Shown piece by piece: positions 11,106-21,424 of a DNA stretch of 64,000 bases. Position numbers and translations under genes: made by a program. The DNA is taken from assembly GCA_030407085.1 (NCBI GenBank), contig CM059582.1:84909501-84973500 (forward strand), given 5' to 3'. Numbering within the stretch: the stretch's first letter is position 1; every line of letters begins with the position of its first letter. The notes under the pieces are model-generated. The model saw only the letters and a program-made list of their open reading frames with translations, ran no database searches and was not told where the DNA came from. The stretch is from Trichopria drosophilae (Eukaryota > Arthropoda > Insecta > Hymenoptera > Diapriidae).

Positions 11106-13151
11106 CTAATGTTCGTATTCTTGCTCAACTGTAACGGAGGATATAAAATCATTGACGCAGGCCAGTTGTCTTAAAAAATCAGGATTGGAATCCCACCTAC
11201 TTCCATACCAACTATACAATTTTCTTGCACTATCCAATGCTTCACGACACGTCACTCGATTATCTTCATCAGATGTACTGTCGACATTCGTATCATCTTC
11301 GTCATCTTCGATTTGCATTTCGTCATTGCATAATGGATTGAATTATTTCATCAATTGTTCGAATTTTCCATCCGGAGTCATACTTATCAACATTCAGCCA
11401 AGTTTCAATTTCATCTTCGTTGAAAGTTTCTTTTTCCTATTATCGTGCGCAAAGTTCGTACTTTGCGCACGAAATTGCGCTCGCTTCGCTCGGGCGGCAA
11501 ACTCCGCTCGTGCGGGAACCACCCACTTTGCGCACTTGTATCGTAATATACTATTGTCGCTCTTGTTGCCAACCTTCCTATCTCTGACATATGGACATCA
11601 TTGATCCACTCGACTACTACATTATTCCTAAAAATGTTGTTCCAAGAATTTTTTAGTGTGGTTTCCGGAACAGATCCCCCGGCAGCAGCGAGTTTCTCAA
11701 AACATCGCACTAAACTCCAACTCTTCAGGAATTCCTCTACTTTCTTGTCTGCTTCTATGTCGCTAAGTAGGAATTCTCGTAGGAAGGATCTTTTATACAG
11801 CCTTTTTAAACTAATAATGACCCCTTGATCCATGGGCTGTATTAGTGAAGTCACGTTCGGTGGCAAATATTTGACCCGGAAGTTCTGGTCAATTAAATTC
11901 AATTCGGCTTCTGGTGGGTCAGACGGCGCATTGTCCAAAATTAACAATATTTTAAAATTGTCATTGGTCTGTTTCGCACGAACATCAGGCACAAATACTT
12001 CAGTGTACCACTGCACGAATAAATTTCTGTCCATCCAGGCACTTTTTTGGTTTATGTAAACCAAAGGAGAACATCAACATTGAGAAAGCACCGGGGCTGC
12101 TTAGCTTTCCCAATTGCTAACAGTGGAAGTCTGTGGGTTCAGGTCGAGTTCGCACATACCATGATGGTGATACGGTCTTTGGCACTTTTCCTCCCCCAAG
12201 CTCGTTGCTCATTTCTTGCTGCCAAGGTTTTATCCGGGAGACCTTTCCACTGTAGACCACTTTCGTCGGCATTGTCATGCAGGTACCCTTCTTTTTCAAT
12301 AAACTCACGGATTTCTTTACAAAAGTCGTCACTAGCCTGATGATTTGCCGATAACTGCTCCCCTTGCATACTTAATTGCCTAATTCCATGCCTGTGGTTA
12401 AACTTGTACAGCCATCCGTTACTCGCTTTAAAATCTGGCGATCCTCCTAATTTTCGTTTATTAATCGAGCACATTCTTGTACACAGGAGCTCGTTATTGG
12501 AAATCCTTCTGCACGTTTCTCCACAAACCAGGAAAACACAATTTTGTCTAGGCATGCTTCTTCTTGGCCACTATATCTTTTCTTGACCAGCGAACCCTGC
12601 TCTGTTTTCAAAGCCTCTTCGTGTCTCATTATTTCACTGCGATTTTGCTTGATTCCGCTGATGGTAGTTGCTGGGATACCCAGATCAGCAGACACATCGC
12701 ACTGCTTTTCCCCATCGTCCAACCTTTCCAAAATGTTTAATTTTTCAGAAATGGTTAAGCATTTCCTTCGTCTTTTACATTTATTACCTGCAAAATGAAT
12801 ACATTACATGTGGATTATGTTAATTTTTGGATATTATATACTATAAAAAATAGATATGAATTTGACAGTTAGGATTATATTTAAAAAATTGTTTGTGATA
12901 CTTACACATTCGTTTGTTGTTTTGACAAAAACAAAAAAATTTGTAAAAATACAATGACCAACAATAAAATTTATAACATTAAATGTGTAACAGTTATCAC
13001 ATTAACTGTGGATAACATTCGTGCCTGCATTCAATGTGTTAAAATTTATTTTCTACTTTTTACAGTATAATTTTTAAATTGACATTTTTAAATTTGAGTT
13101 CTATTACTTACCATTATGTGCGCTTTCTACCCTATTTTCCTGATTTTCCAT
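11106..13151 (-). pseudogene. Tigger/pogo-type DDxD transposase, decayed, one intron
   Basis: Minus-strand transposase related to CENP-B/jerky proteins. Exon 1 (13151-13112) ends at a GTAAGT donor and rejoins in frame at an AG acceptor at 12788-12789. The first 40 residues lead into a basic CENP-B-type helix-turn-helix (EKLNILERLDDGEKQ). A second DNA-binding region and the catalytic core follow: NADESGL carries the first Asp, LLILDNAPSDPP the second, and LIQPMDQGVI the third, 34 residues further on. Frames change repeatedly: after exon 2, a TGA after VCANST (near 12140), a shift near 12060, and further breaks near 11545 and 11325. A GTGCGCAAAGT-containing insertion interrupts the C-terminal part at 11440-11545. 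Not functional as it stands. Confidence 0.9.
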
Positions 13152-13452
13152 TTTAATCTATATATTAAAAGTATGTATACTAACGTACGATGTACCTCGT
13201 GGCTCGATGTTATACGTTATAAAGAGTTATACATTAGATCCAATTCAACGTGCATATTTTGTTTTTAAAGTTTAAATAGCAGCGCCAACGATATGTATAT
13301 ATGTATTTGTGCAGTGTAACGAACGTGAAAGTATGCATGTATGCGTGTGCGATTGTCCAGGTTCCGATAAACGGCGCTGATTGGTCAAATGCACCACGTG
13401 ATCATAATATGGCGAGTCGCTTGGAAGAGAAAGAATTTCCTCTCCTCTCGTC

Positions 13453-13513
13453 CACGGATAACGGGGATGGGCATCGGCGGCTTGAACCGACGACTACGGA
13501 TAACGGGGGATCT
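13453..13513. promoter_or_regulatory. Paired subterminal repeats of the Tigger end
   Basis: ACGGATAACGGGGAT occurs at 13454-13468 and again, with one extra G, at 13496-13512, about 42 bp apart and in the same orientation. Direct repeats just inside a pogo-type terminus are plausible transposase-binding sites; this is inference from position. Confidence 0.5.
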
Positions 13514-13519
13514 ACTGTA

Positions 13520-14620
13520 TTATGTAAGTTAGTAGTGAATATGTTCTCTAATATATTAAAAATACTAGCAATTTATTCAATAATCGACTTAAATTTAACA
13601 AATAAAAATTGGGATAACAAAAATCATAATTGCACCTTTCGTAAACATATTCTCTAGATTTATTTTGTGACGTTCTTCCTCGCGAACTTTGCGACACTAC
13701 CGCCGCACGCCAGCCGTGTCCGACCGCGTGGCGAAATATCGAAAACTGCAAAAGGTTCCACGATCGGTAACGGCGCTCACGCGGGTTTCTCGGTCGGCTA
13801 GCACGGCTAGCTCTTTTTCATAATGTACACGAAACTCTCCCGAGCCCTTGGCACGGGCAAACCCACGGCGAATCTCGTGGACGGCAAGCACGAAGACGCT
13901 CACCTACCGGGTGAGGGCAAGCCACGGCTTCGCAGTCTGGCGTGTCGGTATCCCGCTACAGCGGGGGTACAAAACGGTACAAAAGGGAGAAAGGTATTGC
14001 CGACGAATACTCTTACGTCTATTCACTACCTTTACCTTTAACTTTATTTGAATTTCAAACAGAAAAAAAAGTAGGAAACAGTCCCAAATACAAAAAAAAA
14101 TCCGCGGACCCCGAACTGTCCCCATCGGCGGCGTGAACACGCAGTAGCGGTGCGGGGAGAGGAGGCGCGTGGCGCGAGCCGGAACGGAGCGGCACTGTAC
14201 CTTTGTTGGAGCTATAATGAATCCGTGGCCCTGGAGCTTTTCTTCCTCTAATGAGGCCTGACACCCTTGGCGTGGTTGGGGCTGCCGTATACAAAATTAT
14301 TCCTCGGATGGAGGTGATATATTGCCACTGACTTTTGGCGTTGCGCCGAGCCGTATCTAGCGGTGTCCAAATCGCACTGAGTTGCTGCGGCGTGTCCTGG
14401 ACCCAGGACGAGGGCGCTGAGCGTGCCCGCTAGCGGCGGACGATCGAAACAGCATTGTGCGGCCACATCTCTCCCCCACCGCAAGTCTATATGGACTTAA
14501 GTCCCATGTACAATACACCGCATAATGCGGATCACCGTTCGGTGATTGACGTCGCAACGACGGAATTGCAGTTACATATATGGACTCGGCCATGATACGT
14601 AATGCACGCGTACTTACACT
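13520..14620. other. Unassigned, GC-richer from 13.66 kb onward
   Basis: Several overlapping small frames on both strands in CpG-containing sequence, none recognisable. A short A-rich interval near 14060-14100 separates two GC-richer parts. No terminal repeats found. Confidence 0.4.
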
Positions 14621-15084
14621 TTAGACCACTAGGTGGAAAATAAAGGGTAAAATATATCACTTAAGACTAACGCTCCGCGTTCCGCGGGAAATATAAACAA
14701 CGGTAACTACTAGCAAGTTATACAAATTAATAGAGTAATCTGTAGAGTATACACCATCGAGATGAGTAGCGTGTAGCGAGGATGTTCCTCCTCGGTGTGG
14801 AGAGCACGATTTGGCACCTATTGATATTCTCAACAGAACGACGCGGAACCTACTTTACCGGTCGTTGCCTCATGGTAGGACTTGCCCCTGCCCGTCTTTT
14901 GGGGTCGCGACAGAAGTCCAACCGATAAAGTAGGGTTTGCTTGTGGCGTGGCGAGTGTGCCACGTCACAATTTATATATAAGTGAATATATTTCACTCAT
15001 ACATACAACGTTAAAAAATTACATTTTAAATAATTTTTTGTTACTTATTGCAAAATCAAACGAAGCGCTGTCTTCGCTGTCTTC
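14621..15084. other. Unassigned
   Basis: Contains an imperfect inverted pair (CCTACTTTACCGGT near 14848 and ACCGATAAAGTAGG near 14919), otherwise nothing recognised. Confidence 0.4.
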
Positions 15085-15250
15085 GAGATTTGAATATCGC
15101 AAATATTCGGAAACATTCGTAAGTATTCGGCTGAGACAAAAACACTCAGCGCCGCCGTGCGGATAAATTTCACATCGGCATACTGGAGACAATAAGTGAC
15201 AACGAAAATAGCACAGCGAGCAGCGGCAGTAGCAGCCCCGTGTTCCAGAG
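15085..15250 (-). repeat. Dispersed repeat B, copy 2
   Basis: Reverse-complement counterpart of 10278-10436, including the TCTCCAGTA core and the GTCTCAGCCGAATAC segment. Confidence 0.65.
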
Positions 15251-15409
15251 CGATTGGAATATTTCGTTTGATTGTGATGCAACTTTTTTGACAATAGATA
15301 TCCATATATTCAGTCTTTGTAACGAAAAAACCCAATAATGTTAACGTGAAAGTAGTGTTGTAAAGTTAAAAATATACCAAACAAAAAATACCAATTGGTT
15401 TTTTCCGGT

Positions 15410-15870
15410 AAGGTGGCACAGTAATTAAAAAAGTGTGATCTGCACCATTTTTATGCGAGGAACACACTCGTGCATTATTGTTTTTAAGCTTGAAATGGCC
15501 TTTTTCTAAACGATGAAATGTACAAAAATTTATATGTTCTGTAAACTTAGTTTCCTTTATTTGTGTCGTCATATTTTATTTCAGACAGGAGGTACCTTCT
15601 TGAGAATGAAATAAATGCAATGTTAAATGTTACTACAGATCATTGCGGTGTTTATCACATTTACAAGCACATTTAATTTTTATCCCAAAGAAAAAATGTA
15701 GGGTAGTTTCCTACAAAAACCTTTCAATATAACTCGTTTCAATGTTTTTCATGTAAAGCTAATTATTCCTCGTCAATTAAAGCAATTGGATAACATTTTT
15801 CGACATTTTCTTCATATAAACCAACTTTGCTTGCTTATCAAGCATATTAAATTGGTGTTCTATACAGATA
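15410..15870 (-). repeat. Dispersed repeat A, copy 2
   Basis: Reverse complement of 2622-3086, about 460 bp with scattered differences. The frames inside are shadows of non-coding repeat. Confidence 0.85.
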
Positions 15871-16130
15871 GTAGGGTGATTAAAAAAAACCACATATTTT
15901 TTTTTAAGACTTACCCGCTAAATATCTTTCAAATGATGAAAAACTCCTACCATAATTTTTTCAGAATTTTAAAAGAATATATAGAGGTCGCACTACTCCA
16001 TTTTCTGCCAAAACTCATAATATTGCGAATTTTATTTTATTTAAGTGTGAACATTAAACTATATTTTTGCAAACAACTTCATCACTATTATGCACAACAA
16101 ACGTGAGATTTTTTTTGTCCGATAAAAAAA

Positions 16131-16857
16131 GTTTATAAACAAGATTAATCGATATATATCATATGAAATCCAACGGAAAGACAGATCATTGGCGGATTTG
16201 TCCGCATAACGGTTCTATGACAAAATACAATAACGCGTATAAATAATTTTTTCGGTTGCTGAATACGAATCTGAAGTCAAGTTAAAAAAATTCAAAATGG
16301 CGGATCCAACATGGCGGACGAATTTGGCAACTGTTATCAGATTTTGATGAAAATCTGTACTCGGCCTCTATTTTGGTCGCTTAATACAAATATAAAGTCA
16401 CACTTTTAAAATACAAAATGAAGGACCCAACATGGCGGACGAAAGTGGTAAATGTCGTCCAATTTCTATGAAACTCTGTATTTTATTTTTATTTTGGTTG
16501 CTGAAGACGAATCTGAAGTAAAATTAATAAAATTCAAAATGGCGGACGAATTTGTCAAACGTGATCCGATTTTGATGAAACTCTGTATTTCGGTTTCATT
16601 TCGGTCGCTGAATACAAATATAAAGTCACACTTTCAAAATTCAAAATCGGATAACAGTTGCCAAATTCGTCCGCCATGTTGGATCCGCCATTTTGAATTT
16701 TTTTAACTTGACATCAGATTCGTATTCAGCAACCGAAAAAATGATTTATACGCGTTATTGAATTTTGTCATAGAACCGTTATGCGGACAAATCCGCCAAT
16801 GATCTGTCTTTCCGTTGGATTTTATATTATATATATTGATTAATCTTGTTTGTAAAC
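16131..16857. mobile_element. Palindromic MITE with AAAATGGCGGA cassettes
   Basis: About 727 bp. The terminal inverted repeat begins GTTTAYAAACAAGATTAAT and pairs the first about 215 bp (to about 16350) with the last about 215 bp. The interior contains repeated cassettes: a GAATACGAATCTGAAG box, then TTCAAAATGGCGGATCC and ACATGGCGGACGAA. No ORF of note. The target duplication is uncertain because both flanks are A-rich. Confidence 0.82.
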
Positions 16858-17225
16858 AAGATCTTAGATTCCACATCTAGTTTCGACAAGATTTTTAAGA
16901 TCGATAGACAATATCAGATCCGAAACCTTCTGTCGTAGTGAATTGTACCAGCGATAAATAATGTAAGGTCTAAAACTTTGTTTCGAACAAAATTTTAACA
17001 CCGATGAAATATTTTGGTTCTAAAACCTTCTTTCGACAAGACTTCTACCACCAATAAAAGTTTTAAGATCTAATACCTTCTTTCAACATGCCTTTTACAA
17101 TCAATAGAGTTTCACATCCAAAACCTTCCTTCGATTAAACTTTGACAACTTCTACAAGATTTTAGATATAAAATCTTGTTTTGACCAATGATTTATCAAG
17201 TATACAAGATCTTAGATTCCACATC
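16858..17225. repeat. Degenerate tandem repeat, about 50-bp period
   Basis: At least seven diverged units of 48-53 bp built around AAACCTTCTTTCGACAAGA followed by an ACCAATAAA-like segment. It resumes in inverted orientation at 19194-19350, on the far side of the inserted elements. Confidence 0.75.
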
Positions 17226-17594
17226 TACCCAGTAATCGAAAATGCATTCAGAAAAGATTCAAATGCATTCATTTCATACGTTTGAATCCATTTTCTGTCC
17301 CTGACGAATCCATATGAATAGAAAAATAAATTTCCATAAAATTTTTAATGCTTATGAATTCATTTATATCCAAAAATAATATGTACAAAAAAGAACTTGA
17401 ATTCATTTGAATGCATATATAATATGTATGAACATATTAATTATGAATCCATGCGAATGCAAATATGTTCATTACGACATATTACATATGCATTCAAATG
17501 AATTCAAGTTCTTTTTTGTACATATTATTTTTGGATATAAATGAATTCATAAGCATTAAAAATTTTATGGAAATTCATTTTTCTATTCATATGG

Positions 17595-19139
17595 TGTAAC
17601 ACAAAGTAGACGTCTGTCTACTTGCGTTCCCAACTAAAATACTTACCTCAAGAAAGAAGACTGAAGATTGGTGCATCGTCCCATCAGAATCCACTTAACC
17701 ATCCCCAGGAACCGTTCCCCAATGTTGGTGCTCGTCCTGTCAACTCGTTGGTGTCATCGTCCAGTCTTGTCCAGCTGTCCAAGAACTCGATATACCTGTA
17801 AACATAGAAATTATTAATCATAATTGTTTTAAATAAAGAATCTGTCAGTGTCGTGAAGTAAAGTTATCGTCCAAGGAAGAGGCATATATGGAAGAGGAAT
17901 ATATTTAAAAAAATGTAAACACTATACTTACATGTGCACTCAGCTGTTCCGATGGTCTGCTTCCTCGTGCCGGAATCGCTGCTGGCTGACGTCCTGTTCC
18001 TGAAACATAAATTTACCCATCCTTACACAAAGAAATAGTCCTTATTAATTAAAGTTTAAACTTACCGTAATTGCTGCTCCTTTTCGCCTTCCTCCAAAAC
18101 TCCAAACTCCTTTTCCCGTTGACGTTGAGAGGATGACTCCGATTGCATTCTCCTGTACCCGATCCTTTGGCACTCGATCCCGGAGTGAACCACACAGAAA
18201 ACCCGCACAAACTGTAAATTATTCACTCCAAAACACATAAAAATCCCGAAAACCGAGACGACCTGTCACTTCAGTCGTCGTTCACCGTGGACTGGCTATC
18301 GCGCAGTTTTACGCGCAACTCGTCGGCCATCTTGATCAAACTCAGTCCCTATTGGTCAATTCATTTGTACAGCGTCTCTGTCTACCTTCCATATTCGCGT
18401 AGTCGACGTTCGTCGCACTCATGCATGGAATAGATTATTGCTGTCGCGCTCATCGAGTCGACGTTCGTCGCACTCATGGCCCAATGTACAATTACTAATT
18501 CGTCATCAATATTGTCTGCGCTTGTCGCACTCGTTACATATATCATTACCCCTTCCAGTGCCGAGTAAATGTTCGTCGCACTCGTGCAGAAACCTCATTC
18601 AGTCGCCCACCCCTTTTTGAAAACTTAGACTTGCCCTACTATTCCCAGCATTGCCAAAATTATGTTCCCCGTCTTTGTCCTTACGTTGTCTTAAATTCGT
18701 CCTTATTCGTAATTGTTTTTCCTTTTTGTTTGTCCCCTGAAAGTTAGTATCCAGGACTGACGCTGTGGCGTGATGGTAACGGGTCAGACCATCTTCACCT
18801 CACTTCTGTGTGAACCGTTAAGGCGAACAACTGATTATCAAAATTATATTGCGTACAAAAATCAATTATTGTATTCGTGTGTGAATAGTAATATATTGTG
18901 CGAATCTCGGGATACCGAAACGAAAGTAAGTACTGTGCACAGTGCGCGGCGTATTATTTTTATTATCTTTGTTATATTATATTTAGTAAAGTCCTCCCCC
19001 ACAATTTTGTAATTTCCCCGTTTAAAATATATATCAATACCAACATATCCCCTTTGATAATTGTTATTTTTTTTATTCCCCCCTTTTTCTTAGAGTAAAA
19101 ACCAGAGTCCCCGTGTCGTCGGGACTCAGTACGGTTGTA
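17595..19139 (-). mobile_element. 1.5-kb insertion, solo-LTR-like, with spliceable exons
   Basis: The insertion is bounded by ATGG direct repeats (17591-17594 and 19140-19143) and has short ends TGTAAC and GTTGTA. The latter differs by two transitions from the GTTACA expected of an LTR like the Gypsy copy at 36.7 kb. On the minus strand I see three consensus donors (GTAAGT at about 18063, 17934 and 17645) and two AG acceptors (about 18002 and 17803). These define a first exon ending near 18064 and internal exons of about 17935-18001 and 17646-17802. None of the exons encodes a recognisable domain. It may be a solo LTR or a transduced non-coding transcript unit. Confidence 0.55.
18400..18585. 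repeat. Four GTTCGTCGCACTC-like repeats
   Basis: GTTCGTCGCACTCATG-like sequences occur near 18409, 18464, 18521 (CTTGTCGCACTC) and 18569, 50-60 bp apart. They lie upstream of the putative first minus-strand exon, so they could be upstream binding sites. Function unproven. Confidence 0.5.
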
Positions 19140-19193
19140 ATGGATTCGTCAGGGACAGAAAATGGATTCAAACGTATGAAATGAATGCATTTT

Positions 19194-19350
19194 CTACGAA
19201 AGAAGGTTTCGGATCTGAAATTGCCTGTCGGTCTTAAAAGTCTTCACGCAACTAGATTTTGAATCTAAGATGTTGCATATATGGTAAAACATGTGTCGAA
19301 GGAAGATTTTAGATAAAAAATATACAAGTTGTCAAAATCTATTACAAAAA
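19194..19350. repeat. 50-bp tandem repeat, inverted arm
   Basis: Two to three units of the same about 50-bp repeat as 16858-17225, but reverse-complemented. The tandem arrays therefore form the outer arms around the palindromic MITE. Confidence 0.65.
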
Positions 19351-19689
19351 ATTATTTGCGAAATTTCATTAGAAAATATTTTGAAAAAATTTTGTAGAAA
19401 AACTGTATCCCAATTATCAAAGTCAAATATGCGAATTTAAACACTACACATTGTAATGCATTTCTGATTACAGAAATTTATAAGTTAAGGTGACATACGA
19501 AGGGCTTAAAAATGTGATTACTATAATACCTTACAATAAATCAAGGTTGAAGAAAATGTACTTATAACAGTTCGTAACAAAAATATTTAAAAACTTATTT
19601 CGTAGAAAAATATCAGTCAAACAATTCATTATTAGGGACTAAAATGTTAAATTACATCATTACGTAAGGACATTTTCAGATATTAAATC

Positions 19690-19925
19690 TTTCGACTGAG
19701 AAATAGTAGAAATAAAAATGTTTATTCAACACAAAAATGCAGGAAGTCTTTCTTTGCACAAATTGATCAGCAACTTAGAAATCATACAATTAAAAACATT
19801 TAGTTGAAACAACAATGCTGAAAACTTCCTTCGCATAAAGTGACCAATAACTGAGAAACCGTAAAATAAAAGTATTTATTTGAAACAAAAATGCTGGAAA
19901 ACTTTCTTTGCATTATACTATTTAA
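19690..19925. repeat. Tandem repeat, about 77-bp period, three units
   Basis: The string AATGCTGGAAA...CTTTCTTTGCA recurs with ATGC starting near 19737, 19815 and 19891, preceded each time by a TTTATTYGAAACAA-like segment. Diverged, non-coding. Confidence 0.65.
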
Positions 19926-20212
19926 TTTTAACGCCACTGTTGTAATATACGTAAAATGTCACATTTTTAAATTAACATTTTTTAAATTAAAATCAACCTG
20001 CACGATTGCATCATCCTCAACATTTTATTACAATTTACTTCGAGGATTTCAATCAGTAAACAGAACATTTTATTACGAATTATAATTTTATCATAAAATA
20101 ACTTTAAAAATGTAAAATATTAATAAAATAAACTTTATAACAAACCCATTTCATAAGGTGACATATATGTATGCTACTATGACGTAGAGGTTTAATTTAT
20201 TGTTGGTATCAC
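19926..20212. other. AT-rich stretch, nothing recognised
   Basis: No gene or terminal repeat seen. Confidence 0.5.
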
Positions 20213-20213
20213 G

Positions 20214-20509
20214 GAGAGAACTTTCAGATAACAGTCGCCAGGGCTATAGCAGAGCGCTCACCCCTGCCTTCTAGCACGGCAACCGTGCCAGACTCGCGAC
20301 AAATGTCAAACGTACATCTAGCAGCATTGCCGTACTTCTCTCTTTTCTAACGGCAGCGATGCCAGACTTTCGTACGACACTTGTCGCGCTCTAGCACGGC
20401 TGCCGTGCTAGGCAAGAGCAAAAGCTATACCAATCGCAGAACAAGAGAGGCCACACATTTCGAGTAGCAGCTCTGTTTACAAACACAGTATACGCTCGAA
20501 TGTTCTCTC
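20214..20509. mobile_element. Small palindromic MITE with CTAGCACGGC hairpins
   Basis: Ends ACGGAGAGAAC and its complement GTTCTCTCCGT. Inside, CTAGCACGGCAACCGTGCC and CTAGCACGGCTGCCGTGCTAG are near-perfect small hairpins about 125 bp apart, with two weaker copies between them. Non-coding. Target duplication not resolved. Confidence 0.55.
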
Positions 20510-20639
20510 CGTATAGAGCATTACACACATGAATTAAAGTTCAAAGTAATATGCACAGCCAAAAAGGACATCGATTGTTAGGTGATTTTTCTGATTCTTT
20601 GGTAAAAAAAAAAATTAAAAACAGTAATTTCTGGAAAGA

Positions 20640-21424
20640 CTCGTTTTTGATCAAGTGGTGGAGTTCTTAATTGAGAAAAAGTGGTTTGATCCTTATCAGT
20701 CAGGTTTTAGAAAAGGCTTCAGTACTCAAACAGCATTACTGAGTGTCTCAGAATTTGTTAGGCAGGCTATTGACAAAAGCATGATAGTTATTACTATTTT
20801 ATTTGACTTTAGCAAGGCATTTGATGTGGTTGATCATTCTCTCCTATTGTTAAAACTAAAAGAGGCTAATTTTTCAAATACAGCAATTGCCTGGTTTGAA
20901 TTTTACCTTACCAATCGATCTCAAGCGGTTGTTGATAACACCAATCACTCGCTATCATCTTGGATGACTGTTAATGCGGGAGTGCCGCAAGGATCAGTTC
21001 TCGGTCCTCTCCTCTTTTCGATGTTCATTAATGACCTTCCTGGTGTATTTAAAGACTCGAATTTCAATCAAATTTTCCTAAGATACTTTCCGCAGGAAAT
21101 AGATAATGCGATTGATCGCATCAATGATGACGCTGAACGGTTCAGCCAATGGGCTGTAAATAACAAAATAGTAATTAATGTAAACAAAACGCAAGATACT
21201 TATTGGTAGCCCCTATTATATCAATTCAATTGATCTTGATAATCTGCAACCAATAAAGCTTCGGGGTTCTCCTGTGCAGTGGTCGAAAAATGTGCGCAAT
21301 TTGGGTCTATACATTAATAATACATTATCTTGGAATACCCATGTTACCAAAATATCGTCGAATATATATTCAACTTTACGTCAACTAAGAGTAAATGGAA
21401 GCTCGTTACCGTTCAATCTGCGTA
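20640..21424 (+). pseudogene. CR1/Jockey-group RT fragment lacking the ADD box
   Basis: LINE reverse transcriptase fragment. The open part (20655-21209) carries GFRKGFSTQTALL, LFDFSKAFDVVDH and AGVPQGSVLGPLLF, clear fingers-palm motifs. The expected (F/Y)ADD segment is missing: the frame passes from SNFNQ directly to RYFPQEIDNAI, so the catalytic pair has been deleted. After a frameshift near 21190 the sequence continues as thumb (VRNLGLYINNTLSWN, HVTKISS) to about 21424, where an R4-like LINE begins. Non-functional, truncated at both ends. Confidence 0.85.

Larger units (their letters stand above)
11106..13517 (-). mobile_element. Tigger/pogo-like DNA transposon, one end preserved
   Basis: The 5' end of the element (right side here) ends in the complement of CAGTAGATCCCCCGTTATCC at 13517, next to TA at 13518-13519, as expected for pogo/Tigger termini. 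The opposite terminus was not found and may be deleted or overwritten. Confidence 0.78.
17238..19193. mobile_element. Palindromic MITE split by a 1.5-kb insertion
   Basis: Left part 17238-17594 and right part 19140-19193 form one palindromic element. Its ends are GAAAATGCATTC..., and the inverted segment includes TTTGAATCCATTTTCTGTCC. Within the left part, 17310-17450 pairs with 17460-17594. A foreign segment (17595-19139) interrupts it with an ATGG duplication. Non-coding. Confidence 0.8.
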
